64,000 nucleotides of DNA from Bradyrhizobium iriomotense (GTDB taxonomy: Bacteria > Pseudomonadota > Alphaproteobacteria > Rhizobiales > Xanthobacteraceae): positions 78,955 to 142,954 of the forward strand of contig NZ_BSOW01000026.1 in NCBI RefSeq assembly GCF_030160715.1, written 5' to 3'. The position numbers and the translations under genes are program-made. Below the pieces are notes generated by a model, which did no database searches, had not been told where the DNA came from, and saw nothing but the letters and a program-made list of their open reading frames with translations. Below, piece by piece: positions 33,716 to 44,386 of this stretch; the stretch's first letter is position 1; each line of letters opens with the position of its first letter.

Positions 33716-34603
33716 ATGAGCGCAACGCGTATCAACACCATCCGCAAGATCGGCTTGACGCTGGGTCTGGTGCTTTCCCTGTCGACAGCAGCGACTTCGT
33801 CGAGTTTTGCTTACAGCGCCAGGGCACGAGAGATGTGCATGGGCGATGCATTCCGTCTTTGCAGTGCAGAGATCCCGAATATTTCCAGGATCGTCGCCTG
33901 CATGCGGCGGAACAGGGCGAACCTCAGCCAGGGATGCCGTTTGGTGATGGATCAGGAAGACGGCGCGGCAACCAAGACGAAGCCCGTTCAGACGGGCCCT
34001 GTCGAGCAGAAGGCGACCACCTCATCACGCGCTGCGCCGCCTGCAGCGACCGAGACGAAACCGGTTCAGGCTGCGCCGGTCGAGCGAAAGCCGACTGTCG
34101 CGTCGCCTGTCGAACAGCAAGCAGCGACGGATACGAAACCCGTTCAAACGGCGCCCGTCGAGCAGAAGCCGACCACCGCTCCACCCGTCGAGCAGCCGGC
34201 AGCGAGCCAGGCGAAACCCATTCAGGCTGCGCCGGTCGAGCGAACGCCGACTGTCGCGTCACCTGTCGAACAGCCCGCAGCGACGGATACGAAACCTGTT
34301 CAAACGGCGCCCGTCGAGCAGAAGCCGACCACCGCACAGCCTGTCGAGCAGCCGGCAGCGAGCCAAGCGAAACCCGTTCAGGCTGCGCCGGTCGAACAAA
34401 AGCCAATCACCGCACGCCCGGCCGAAGGGAAGCCCGCCGAGTCGAAATCTGCTTCGAGAGGCAGGCCCGTGAAACTGGCTCAGCGCAAACAAAGGCACCG
34501 CCAGCAGACCGTCGCACGGCACTTCCATCACGAATTCAGCAGCATCGAACGGTCCATCGGCTTCGCACTTCCGATCCCGTTAATCATCCAGTTCTACTGG
34601 TAG
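33716..34603 (+). CDS. secreted protein: cysteine-rich head, Pro/Val/Glu repeats and basic tail
   Basis: 295 residues. Signal peptide ends at SFAYS. Residues 38-75 form a four-cysteine domain (EMCMGDAFRLCS, IVACMRR, SQGCRLVM) seen in small rhizobial periplasmic proteins. Residues 89-244 are six copies of a 26-residue unit beginning KPVQ-x-APVE. A basic stretch and the hydrophobic FALPIPLIIQFYW close the chain. The repeats probably form an extended spacer across the periplasm or cell wall. Copy number may vary between strains. Confidence 0.78.
   Translation: MSATRINTIRKIGLTLGLVLSLSTAATSSSFAYSARAREMCMGDAFRLCSAEIPNISRIVACMRRNRANLSQGCRLVMDQEDGAATKTKPVQTGPVEQKATTSSRAAPPAATETKPVQAAPVERKPTVASPVEQQAATDTKPVQTAPVEQKPTTAPPVEQPAASQAKPIQAAPVERTPTVASPVEQPAATDTKPVQTAPVEQKPTTAQPVEQPAASQAKPVQAAPVEQKPITARPAEGKPAESKSASRGRPVKLAQRKQRHRQQTVARHFHHEFSSIERSIGFALPIPLIIQFYW
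33980..34447 (+). repeat. six tandem 78-bp coding repeats
   Basis: Six in-frame 78-base units encode the 26-residue repeat. Units 2 and 4 are most alike, as are units 3 and 5, which shows the array grew by doubling of a two-unit (156-bp) block. Confidence 0.85.
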
Positions 34604-34792
34604 ACAACCGCCGGAGCGCAGCAACCCGTCGCCACTGCAACAAAAGATGTCGCCGCGCAATCATGGACCATGCAAGAGCGTCCCCAACGTCAGCGTCCTC
34701 TTCGTCCGAAGCCCCGAAGAAGTTGCCGCGCGGTCCTCGCGGGGGCCTCGGCCTCAGTCAAATCGGACGCCAAATGCCCGCGCTGCTTGGCT

Positions 34793-35824
34793 TTACATTT
34801 CTGGATCTGAAATGCGGGTCAGCATCTTCACGTGCGGTCCCGCCCGTTTGAAGATCGGCTCCCAAAAGGTATAGGTTTCCTCGGCGAAACTCGCGCTTAC
34901 GCTGAACTTCGTGAGCGCCCCCCGATATGCGGCCTGTCGCCGGCAGCCCTGCCCCTCGACAAGGTGCCAGATGAATTGAGCGACCTGGCGCGCGTACGTG
35001 CTCGGACAACCTCGGTGGTTGGGTACGATCTCAAGCCGCATGGTTCCGGAGTCGCGCGTCTCCGGTTCGGTGATATTGGCAAGCCAGATGAAGATTGATG
35101 GATCAATGCTCGCGGCATAGCCGTCTCGCTTGAGCTGCTGATTGATCATAGAGAACGCGCTGGCGGCTTCTCTGAAGCATTCGCTCAGGATGAAGTTCGC
35201 CTGATTCCCCAGCTTGCCGCTCCGAAGATCGTCCAGCAATCTGACCGCCTCGTCAGTGAGCCGTCGCATGTATCGCGGTTGCGGCTGCCCTGCGCTGTCG
35301 GCTGGTTCCTTCTGCACGATCAATTCGACCGCATCCGTGCGGAACTCCGTTGCGGCTTCCTTGAGCACGGTCAAAAAATTGCTTTCAAGACTGGAACCGC
35401 CGATGTCTTTCGACGCCGCTTCGCCTCCCACCCGTGTCTCTACGAGGTCCTCCGCATGGTCCAACGCAGCATTCAGGCGGGCATTGATGTTTTCAAAAGC
35501 TCTGTTTTGATAGTCGTTGGCAATCTTCGCCATCATCTCGGTGGTCGTGTCGGAATCTAGGAGTTCGTCCTTGCGCGGCGCCGCCGCATTCCGCGATTCA
35601 AGCACCGCAACGGGACCCGGAGCCATCACTTGCCTTGCAAGGATTGTTTGATCAGAGGTCTTCTCGCCTGTGTGCCCCGATTGCGGATCGGAGGCAGCAA
35701 TCCCGCTGGACAACACAAACAGGTCATCGTCAACAGCTCGGCTCGCCGCCGCCGTAAGCTCCACGAGCGAGCGCCGCGCACAGCGCGTATGGCTAGCACG
35801 CCGCCGTTTTTGCGCGTGGCTCAT
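34793..35824 (-). CDS. unknown protein overlapping an orphan ParA gene
   Basis: 343 residues. Its start lies inside the end of the ParA gene, a 32-base overlap in another frame, so translation is coupled. No signal peptide or membrane span. A basic N-terminus (AQKRRRASHTRCARR) precedes an acidic helical region (DYQNRAFENINARLNAALDHAEDL) likely to form a coiled coil. The C-terminal third contains TPEPETRD-like and FIWHLVEGQG segments. It is not a ParB or a MinE. Probably the dedicated partner or cargo adaptor of the ATPase. Confidence 0.72.
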   Translation of the reverse strand: MSHAQKRRRASHTRCARRSLVELTAAASRAVDDDLFVLSSGIAASDPQSGHTGEKTSDQTILARQVMAPGPVAVLESRNAAAPRKDELLDSDTTTEMMAKIANDYQNRAFENINARLNAALDHAEDLVETRVGGEAASKDIGGSSLESNFLTVLKEAATEFRTDAVELIVQKEPADSAGQPQPRYMRRLTDEAVRLLDDLRSGKLGNQANFILSECFREAASAFSMINQQLKRDGYAASIDPSIFIWLANITEPETRDSGTMRLEIVPNHRGCPSTYARQVAQFIWHLVEGQGCRRQAAYRGALTKFSVSASFAEETYTFWEPIFKRAGPHVKMLTRISDPEM

Positions 35825-36455
35825 GATCTAACGATCCCTCGACAAGCTTCTTCAAGACCCAGCGCCACAGCTCACGAACTTCCTCCGAGGCTCTTCCCTC
35901 TTGTGCAAACTCGGTCACGCCCAATCCGGTCCCCAGCGCGTCCTGGTGGTCGTTGCGCAGTCCGACGTAGGGAAGCGCCAGCACGCCAAGCGAATTGAGC
36001 GAAGTTGCAGCTTCGCTCAAACGGCAGCCCCGCGGTGGCGTCTGATTGAGGACGAACGCAAATCGGCGCCTGAACCTACGAATAGCAATCAGCGTCGGTA
36101 TTGCAGCTTCGATGTCGGCGGGACTCGGACGCGTCGGGATCAGGCAAAGATCGGCCTTCGTGATGGCGTGCGTGGCCAGCGCATTGTCCGTGGCGGCAGT
36201 ATCGATGATCGCAAGCCAGATCCCCTCAGCTTCGAGGCGGACCAGCGCCCTTTCGAGCTCGGAAGGATCGGCGACCCGAACGACCCGCGGAAAGGGATTG
36301 CCGCGCCGCTCCTTCCATTTTGAAATCGTGCCTTGTGGATCAGCCTCGACAAATGCGACGCGCTCCCCGTTCTCCATGGCCGCGACTGCAAGTCCGACGG
36401 CGAGCGTGCTCTTGCCGCTTCCGCCTTTTTGGGTGACCAGGGCAAGGACGTACAT
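35793..36455 (-). CDS. orphan ParA/MinD-family ATPase
   Basis: 220 residues from MYVLALVTQKGGSGKST, with the deviant Walker A motif (KGGSGKST), a switch FVEADPQGTISKW, and a Walker B-like LAIIDTAATDN. No DNA-binding N-terminal domain and no parB beside it, so it is unlikely to be a plasmid partition system. Small ParA proteins of this type position protein clusters. The start at 36455 is preferred to a TTG eight codons earlier. Confidence 0.85.
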   Translation of the reverse strand: MYVLALVTQKGGSGKSTLAVGLAVAAMENGERVAFVEADPQGTISKWKERRGNPFPRVVRVADPSELERALVRLEAEGIWLAIIDTAATDNALATHAITKADLCLIPTRPSPADIEAAIPTLIAIRRFRRRFAFVLNQTPPRGCRLSEAATSLNSLGVLALPYVGLRNDHQDALGTGLGVTEFAQEGRASEEVRELWRWVLKKLVEGSLDHEPRAKTAAC

Positions 36456-36585
36456 CTCCTGCGCATCCCCGATAAACAACTACATGAAACGCAGGTGTCG
36501 TCGAAAAAATTGGACCTACCAATCGGTGACCTACCACTCCCCATCGTGAATCGCATCAAGCGCGAGCGTGGAACTCACAACCAAA

Positions 36586-36978
36586 TCAAGGCCCAGCCAC
36601 TAACGACATACCGCGCGATACGTCGCCCAGCGCCCCCCGGTCCAGACATTTTGGCCGCGGCCAAGCCCGAGCGTTTAAAGATGGCGCAAGCTCCGCGCGG
36701 GGTTGAGGGGCCTCCGGATGGAGATCGGAGAACTCTTCGCGGAAAAGGGTGAGCCTCACATGGGATGTCACGTTCAAAACGGTGGCCGCTTTGTCATTTT
36801 CTGCCGGAGCAAGGAAGCGTTCGATTGGTCGCAGGGCCTCAATGGCTGGAATGCGTTCGCAGGCTTGGATGTTTGAGCACCAAGGATATGGCAAAGCCGC
36901 GAGCCATTGCATGATCGGCTCCAACGTTTGGGCCGGAAGCACACACATAACTTCGATGTCGATGGCGAGCTTTTCCAC
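36586..36978 (-). CDS. possible hypothetical protein
   Basis: 130 residues from a GTG. Composition is moderately protein-like in the first 90 residues (LPAQTLEPIMQWLAALPYPWC) and poor after. No family recognised and the ribosome site is weak. The opposite strand also has short open frames, so this may be non-coding. Confidence 0.3.
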   Translation of the reverse strand: MEKLAIDIEVMCVLPAQTLEPIMQWLAALPYPWCSNIQACERIPAIEALRPIERFLAPAENDKAATVLNVTSHVRLTLFREEFSDLHPEAPQPRAELAPSLNARAWPRPKCLDRGALGDVSRGMSLVAGP

Positions 36979-37211
36979 GCGCCTATGATCGTCGGAGCCG
37001 AAATGCCGGTTATGGTGTCCGCATCCTACTCCGGCCTATCGTAGGCGATCCGCGTCATACTCGTTTCAGAAAAGCTTAACGTCTTCCGTTTATGTGCAGG
37101 TGCGAGGGTACTGATCGGCACGGCGGATGCCGGTACCTTCTGGATGCCTATCCAACTCTCTCGAATAACAAACCAGCGCGGCCCAACTGATGACCTTCAG
37201 GAGCTTGCCTC

Positions 37212-37478
37212 GTGGGGCAAAAGCGCGCGTCAACGTATCACACCCAACGCAAACTGCGGATCATTCGCGAATGGCGGCGTTGGCTTCAGGCTCATTCTAT
37301 CGATCGTGGGGCAGCCACCCCCCGCGACACACTGAACTTCTTTTACGAACTACAGGACAAGCGCTCTCCGCTCCTGAAATTCCAACCGAGGGGGCGCGAC
37401 AAGTGGGAAATCATCAACAGCTGGTTGCTGGCTTGCTGCCAACCTAAGCATGGGGATGGAAAATGCCCGCAGTCTTAG
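37212..37478 (+). CDS. small orphan hypothetical protein
   Basis: 88 residues from a GTG with AGGAG at 37199-37203, spacing eight. The protein is basic and Trp-rich (REWRRWLQAHSI, DKWEIINSWLLACC), with a plausible helical fold. Family not recognised. The good ribosome site and composition make it more likely real than the surrounding short frames. Confidence 0.5.
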   Translation: MGQKRASTYHTQRKLRIIREWRRWLQAHSIDRGAATPRDTLNFFYELQDKRSPLLKFQPRGRDKWEIINSWLLACCQPKHGDGKCPQS

Positions 37479-37576
37479 ACCCGAGGTCCGGTCTGCACCA
37501 ATGAGCCCACGTACCGCTGGTCAATTGCATCTTCACCTAAGAGCCATAAGCAGACGAGAGACTGCCCGACACTGCA

Positions 37577-38056
37577 TCATGTCTCGCGAGGAATGATGTA
37601 CAGGAGGGAAGGCAGTATGGTTTCGGGCGAAAAGTAAAACGGTCCTTCGCCGATCCTGATGGCCCCCATCCGCTTGTAAAACTCTTCCGCCGAAGGTTCG
37701 GCAGTGATCATGAGAGCTCCGGCTTTTATCCCTTTTGAGCGAGCTACAGCCGCGCCGAAAAGAACTCGACCGATCCCCCGTTTCCAATGTGCTGGGTCAA
37801 CATAAAGGCCGTAAAGCTGGGCAATTCCTTGAAGCGCGGTCGGCGTCACCGCGACGACACCGACAACTTCGCCGGTGTCGTCTTCTGCCACTTGAACACA
37901 ATTCGCGCTAATCAATGGTACAGTTATCGTAAGCGCGGGCATGGTTCGGTCGATGAACGCTTCGTCGTGTCCCGCGTGCATCGTGGCACGCACACAGAGG
38001 CGCGTTAGCTCACGTTGTTCCTCGGACTTTGCCTCTCGAACCCTGTAGACGTCCAC
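37577..38056 (-). CDS. GNAT-family N-acetyltransferase
   Basis: 159 residues from a GTG with GGAAGG seven bases upstream. Typical GNAT features: GEVVGVVAVTP strand, LYGLYVDPAHWKRGIGRVLF with the acetyl-CoA loop (R-G-I-G-R-x-L), and the closing AEEFYKRMGAIRIGE. Substrate unknown. It stands alone in the accessory stretch. Confidence 0.87.
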   Translation of the reverse strand: MDVYRVREAKSEEQRELTRLCVRATMHAGHDEAFIDRTMPALTITVPLISANCVQVAEDDTGEVVGVVAVTPTALQGIAQLYGLYVDPAHWKRGIGRVLFGAAVARSKGIKAGALMITAEPSAEEFYKRMGAIRIGEGPFYFSPETILPSLLYIIPRET

Positions 38057-38531
38057 TGCACAACCTTCCGTTTTCAGCCGCAATCCCGTTCAGATTTGGG
38101 GTCGCCAAGGAAGGTCGGCAATGGGTCATTTTTCGACCAATTCAGCGAGGAGCGTCGCCCGACCGATGTCTGCTTTGTCCGGTTATCGCGCCCGCAATCG
38201 GGACTAGCGGTTCTTCAATCGGATCAAGCAAATGTCGTCGGGTGGGGACACGTTACGAAGAGCTTGCCGCCAATTGCCTGGCCTTGTCCGGCTCGCGTCA
38301 ATCCTCCCGCTCCAAGTGGCCGGATTGCGCAATCATAGACTATTGCCCCTGATTTGCCCGACGTGTCAAGTGTATTTCGTAAAATCCGTATTTGGTCCGG
38401 CGGCCGTCTCGCGCCTTTGCATGGGGTTGTTTTTCAGTTTTTTGCGGAAGGGCGGTCCGGCTCGCCGATTGACTCCGCTCTCCCCCTGATTCAAAACCGC
38501 TTTCAACAGCCAAGAACAAGAGGACAAAGCC
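38057..38531. other. intergenic region, no gene seen
   Basis: About 475 bases between divergent genes. Short frames lack ribosome sites. The last 100 bases presumably carry the thiolase promoter. Confidence 0.4.
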
Positions 38532-39764
38532 ATGGTTGACGCGCTGATCATCGATGCCTGTCGGACGCCGCGCGGGGTGGGCAAGGCCGGCAAGGGGGCG
38601 CTGTCGGGCATCCATCCGCAGCAACTCGGGGCGACCGTGCTGCGCGCGCTCGCGAAGCGGACCGGCATCAACACTGCTGACGTCGACGACATCGTCTGGG
38701 GCTGTAGCGCGCAGGTCGCGACGCAAAGCGGCGACCTCGGGCGGATGTCGGCGCTCGATGCCGGCTATGACGTGCGCGCCAGCGCGGTAACGCTCGACCG
38801 CTTCTGCGGCTCCGGCATCACCAGCATCAACATGGCCGCGGCCTCGATCATGGCGGGCGCCGAAGACCTCGTCATCGCCGGTGGCTGCGAGATGATGTCG
38901 ATGGAGGGACGGCGCGGCGGTGGTCCGATGATGATGGACGCCGGCAATCTGCGCCTGCGCGCAAGGCATCCGCAGTCGCATCAGGGCGTCTGTGCCGATG
39001 CGATCGCGACCATGGAAGGCATCACGCGAAGGGATGTCGACGCGCTCGGGCTCGAGAGCCAGAAGCGCGCGGGGCATGCGATGGCGAACGGCCATTTCAA
39101 GAAGAGCCTGGTGCCGGTCTACCGCGAGGATGGCAGCCTCGCGCTCGACCACGAGGAGTATCCGCGGCCGCAGACCACGATGGAGGGTCTGGCGGCGCTC
39201 AAGCCTGCATTCCCCGCGATCGCCGACTATGCGCTCGACGACAAGGGGACGACCTATCGCGGCCTGATCCTGCAACAATATCCGGACCTCAAGATCGACT
39301 TCGTGCACCACGCCGGCAATTCCTCCGGCGTCGTCGACGGCGCTGCCGCGATCCTGCTGGCGTCGCCGACCTATGCAAGGGCGCATGGGCTGAAGCCTCG
39401 CGCGCGCGTGGTCGCGATGGCCAACATGGGGGATTCGCCGACGCTGATGCTGAACGCGCCGGTGCCGGCGACCCGCAAGGTGCTGGCCAAGGCCGGGCTT
39501 GGCATCGACGACATCGATCTCTTCGAGATCAACGAGGCCTTTGCAGTCGTTGCGGAAAAATACATCCGCGACTTCAGGCTCGACCGGGCCAAGGTCAACG
39601 TCAACGGCGGCTCGATCGCGCTCGGCCACCCCATCGGCGCCACCGGCTCGATCCTGATCGGCACCATCCTCGACGAGCTCGAGCGGCGCGACCTGAAGCG
39701 CGGCCTCGTCACCATGTGCGCCGCCGGCGGCATGGCGCCGGCGGTCATCATCGAGCGGGTCTAG
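38532..39764 (+). CDS. acetyl-CoA C-acyltransferase (thiolase)
   Basis: 410 residues. The thiolase active site is complete: C92 in RFCGSG, the NEAFA motif, His in LGHPIGATG and the final Cys in TMCAAGG. It either cleaves 3-ketoacyl-CoA in fatty acid degradation or condenses acetyl-CoA; the sequence does not decide. Stand-alone gene with no hydratase or dehydrogenase beside it. Confidence 0.92.
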   Translation: MVDALIIDACRTPRGVGKAGKGALSGIHPQQLGATVLRALAKRTGINTADVDDIVWGCSAQVATQSGDLGRMSALDAGYDVRASAVTLDRFCGSGITSINMAAASIMAGAEDLVIAGGCEMMSMEGRRGGGPMMMDAGNLRLRARHPQSHQGVCADAIATMEGITRRDVDALGLESQKRAGHAMANGHFKKSLVPVYREDGSLALDHEEYPRPQTTMEGLAALKPAFPAIADYALDDKGTTYRGLILQQYPDLKIDFVHHAGNSSGVVDGAAAILLASPTYARAHGLKPRARVVAMANMGDSPTLMLNAPVPATRKVLAKAGLGIDDIDLFEINEAFAVVAEKYIRDFRLDRAKVNVNGGSIALGHPIGATGSILIGTILDELERRDLKRGLVTMCAAGGMAPAVIIERV

Positions 39765-39787
39765 CCTTATTTTCTAGGGTGAAACGC

Positions 39788-39814
39788 GACCGGCCTCCGA
39801 TAAAGAGGCCGGTC
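39788..39814 (+). terminator. hairpin after the thiolase gene
   Basis: A perfect 10-base stem GACCGGCCTC/GAGGCCGGTC with a 7-base loop, 24 bases after the thiolase stop. No T run follows, so termination would be weak or factor-assisted. Confidence 0.55.
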
Positions 39815-40045
39815 GTCGCTTGTCGAAAGCATGGAATCAGCTTTAGCAAGGTGGCCTGCGGGCCTTTGAAACAAGGCAAAAACCCGCTGCCGAGGCTTCC
39901 TCCGCTCCGGAAGTGGCTAAAAAGCAGGGTTTTTTGCCACAGCGCGACAAAAAAGCCCGTATTTTCGCGACAAAACTGTACAGAAGGCTATAGGCCTTCA
40001 ACGGTTGGTCTAATATGCAACCGGCAACGAATCAGAGGAGACACG

Positions 40046-40348
40046 ATGCCAACCCAACTGTCCAAATCGCAGCTGATCGAAAAGATCGCGACCGCCACCG
40101 AGCTTTCCAAGCGCGACGTCAAGAACGTCATGGAGACCTTGACGGACGTCGGCCACAAGGAGCTCAAGAAGAACGGCCTGTTCCTGGTGCCGGGCTTTGC
40201 CAAGTTCGTGGTCATCAAGAAGCCCGCGACCAAGGCGCGCAAGGGCACCAACCCGTTCACGGGTGAAGAGATGATGTTCAAGGCCAAGCCGGCCCGGAAG
40301 ATCGTCCGCGCACGGCCCGTCAAGGCCGCCAAGGACGCCGTGGCCTAA
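40046..40348 (+). CDS. HU-family DNA-binding protein
   Basis: 100 residues, AGAGGAG upstream. The HU/IHF fold is clear: SKSQLIEKIATATELSKRD, then PGFAKFVVIKKPATKARKG and NPFTGEEMMFKAKPARK. It compacts DNA as a dimer. The extra basic and Ala-rich tail is short. A strong terminator follows, so it is monocistronic. Confidence 0.93.
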   Translation: MPTQLSKSQLIEKIATATELSKRDVKNVMETLTDVGHKELKKNGLFLVPGFAKFVVIKKPATKARKGTNPFTGEEMMFKAKPARKIVRARPVKAAKDAVA

Positions 40349-40360
40349 CGGCTAAAAGCA

Positions 40361-40394
40361 AAGGCCCCCTTCACAAGAGGGGGCCTTTTGTTTT
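40361..40394 (+). terminator. rho-independent terminator of the HU gene
   Basis: Stem AAGGCCCCCT/AGGGGGCCTT with a seven-base loop, followed by TTGTTTT. Twelve bases after the HU stop. Confidence 0.88.
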
Positions 40395-40422
40395 GAGGTG
40401 CCGCAGGGGTGAGGCGGAGGGG

Positions 40423-40584
40423 TCAGCCCCTGCGGTATCTGGCTTTGACCCGTACGGGCTGAAGCTGGCCGCGTGGCGCGGGAATAGAGTCCCTGAGCCG
40501 GCCGATCGCGCGATCGAGCCATTGCCGCAGCCGCTGCACAGCCCGCCTCGTCTTCGCACTTTTCAACGCCATCGTCATCACCAT
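40423..40584 (-). CDS. possible small basic protein downstream of lon
   Basis: 53 residues beginning MVMTMALKSAKTRR, starting just after the lon stop. Rich in Arg (RLRQWLDRAIGRLRDS) and likely helical. The only ribosome site is a GAG overlapping the lon stop, so it would rely on translational coupling. It may be chance. Confidence 0.35.
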   Translation of the reverse strand: MVMTMALKSAKTRRAVQRLRQWLDRAIGRLRDSIPAPRGQLQPVRVKARYRRG

Positions 40585-40586
40585 TT

Positions 40587-42971
<2,385 letters not shown>

Positions 42972-42979
42972 GTTCGACC

Positions 42980-43366
42980 TCAGGCGGATTTGGCGAGGCG
43001 CAGCGCGACGCAGCCGTCCATCACGAAACGGCTGATTGCGTAGCGTCCGGCTGGCAAGGCAATACGGCGCTCGAAGCGTCCCTGCGGCAGCTCGAGCCGG
43101 TGGATGCGGGCGTTGCGCAGTTCCGGCGGCAGCGTGCGCTGGCCGGAGATGACGAGCACGCCGTCATGGATCACCGTTTCCACATTGTCGGGATCGACGC
43201 CGGGAAGGGCGACGAGGATCAGGAGCTCCCGGTCGGTCTCGAGCACGTCGATCGGCGGCTCCCAGCAGGCCTCCTGGCGGCCGAACTGCTGGCGCAGCCG
43301 CTCGCCGCGGTTGAGGTGCTCCATGGCTTCGGAAAGCATCCAGTCGAGGGGATTTTTGGGTTGCAT
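42980..43366 (-). CDS. Hsp20-family small heat-shock protein
   Basis: 128 residues from MQPKNPLDWML. The alpha-crystallin domain spans WEPPIDVLETDRELLILVALPG to the VMDGCVALRL end, with the family GVL motif (HDGVLVISGQR). A holdase that binds unfolding proteins. It is the first gene of a two-gene stress operon with lon. The short C-terminus lacks the I-x-I anchoring motif, so oligomer size may be small. Confidence 0.88.
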   Translation of the reverse strand: MQPKNPLDWMLSEAMEHLNRGERLRQQFGRQEACWEPPIDVLETDRELLILVALPGVDPDNVETVIHDGVLVISGQRTLPPELRNARIHRLELPQGRFERRIALPAGRYAISRFVMDGCVALRLAKSA

Positions 43367-43538
43367 GGCGCGGGCTCTGGAATGGAAAGCCTGCATATGG
43401 GGCGCCATCCGCAGAAATCCAGCGGGCCGCGCAGGCACCCTCGGCCCGGGATCTTCCGCCGCTGATTTCCAAAACGGCTGCGTTGGGCTAAGCCGGTTGT
43501 GATGTCATCGTTCCCGCCGCGTGGGCTTGAGGAGACGC

Positions 43539-44165
43539 ATGCTCGATCTTGCCCTGTCGGCCTTCGTCACCCTGCTGCTGGTGGTCGATCCCGTCGGCCT
43601 CGTGCCGGCCTTCCTTGCCGCGACCGCGGGCATGCCGGAAGCGGTCAAGCGCACCATCGCCTGGCGCGCGCCGCTGATCGCTGCCTCGATCCTGGTCGTG
43701 ATCGCGCTGATCGGAAACTGGCTGCTGCGCCAGCTCGGGATCGGCATCCCCGCGTTCCAGATCGCCGGCGGGCTGCTGCTGTTCGGCGTGTCCTACCGCA
43801 TGATCTTCGGCGACCGGCCGCAGCGCGAGGCGCGCGAGGCCGACAAGGCGCTGTCCGAGCACGCCTCCGACGTCGCGGTGTTTCCGCTCGCGATCCCCAT
43901 GATGGCCGGCCCCGGCGCGATCGCGACCACGCTACTGCTCTCGGGCGACGCCGGCAACGCCGCCCGGCTCGGCATCAACATCGCGATCATCCTCCTGGTC
44001 TGCCTGCTCTGTATGATCTGCTTTGCCGCCTCGACCCTGATCGCGCGCACGCTGGGGCGGACCGGCAATGCCGTGCTCTCGCGCCTGCTCGGCATCCTGC
44101 TTGCGGCCTATTCGGTGCAGTTCGTGCTGAATGGCATCGCCGCGGTCCGCGCCAGCCTGTCGTGA
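43539..44165 (+). CDS. MarC-family integral membrane protein
   Basis: 208 residues from MLDLALSAFVTL, GAGGAGA upstream. Six membrane segments, with DPVGLVPAFLA, FQIAGGLLLFGVSYRMIFG and FPLAIPMMAGPGAIAT, typical of MarC/YhcE. The family was once linked to antibiotic resistance but its role is unclear. Divergent from the Hsp20-lon operon. Confidence 0.9.
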   Translation: MLDLALSAFVTLLLVVDPVGLVPAFLAATAGMPEAVKRTIAWRAPLIAASILVVIALIGNWLLRQLGIGIPAFQIAGGLLLFGVSYRMIFGDRPQREAREADKALSEHASDVAVFPLAIPMMAGPGAIATTLLLSGDAGNAARLGINIAIILLVCLLCMICFAASTLIARTLGRTGNAVLSRLLGILLAAYSVQFVLNGIAAVRASLS

Positions 44166-44177
44166 TCTCGACTGAGA

Positions 44178-44366
44178 TCAATTTGTTGATTTTATTGTCA
44201 TTTCCGTGGGCTTCCCGGAAAGGACCTCTCGCCTTCCCAATGCCGTCCGCTTTCTCTTGCGCAGCCTCATGGCTTTGACGTAACTCGGGTCGATAACAGC
44301 GCGGAACGCGCGCATCGCCAGGATGCAGATCCCGATGACAACACAGCACATGGCCGGCGACGGCAT
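44178..44366 (-). CDS. possible small membrane protein
   Basis: 62 residues with one hydrophobic stretch (CCVVIGICILAMRAF) and a basic C-terminus. No ribosome site upstream. Convergent with marC. May be chance. Confidence 0.28.
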   Translation of the reverse strand: MPSPAMCCVVIGICILAMRAFRAVIDPSYVKAMRLRKRKRTALGRREVLSGKPTEMTIKSTN

Positions 44367-44386
44367 GGCCGAAGAATAGAAGAGTC

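Noticed and set aside
33835..34851. A 338-residue frame over the Pro/Val repeat array
   Set aside because: Other frame of the same repeats; the chosen frame has a signal peptide and cysteine domain.
35793..36455. Plasmid partition locus
   Set aside because: No parB, parS-like repeats or replication gene is adjacent.
38340..39629. A 429-residue minus-strand frame
   Set aside because: Antisense to the thiolase, which has a complete active site.
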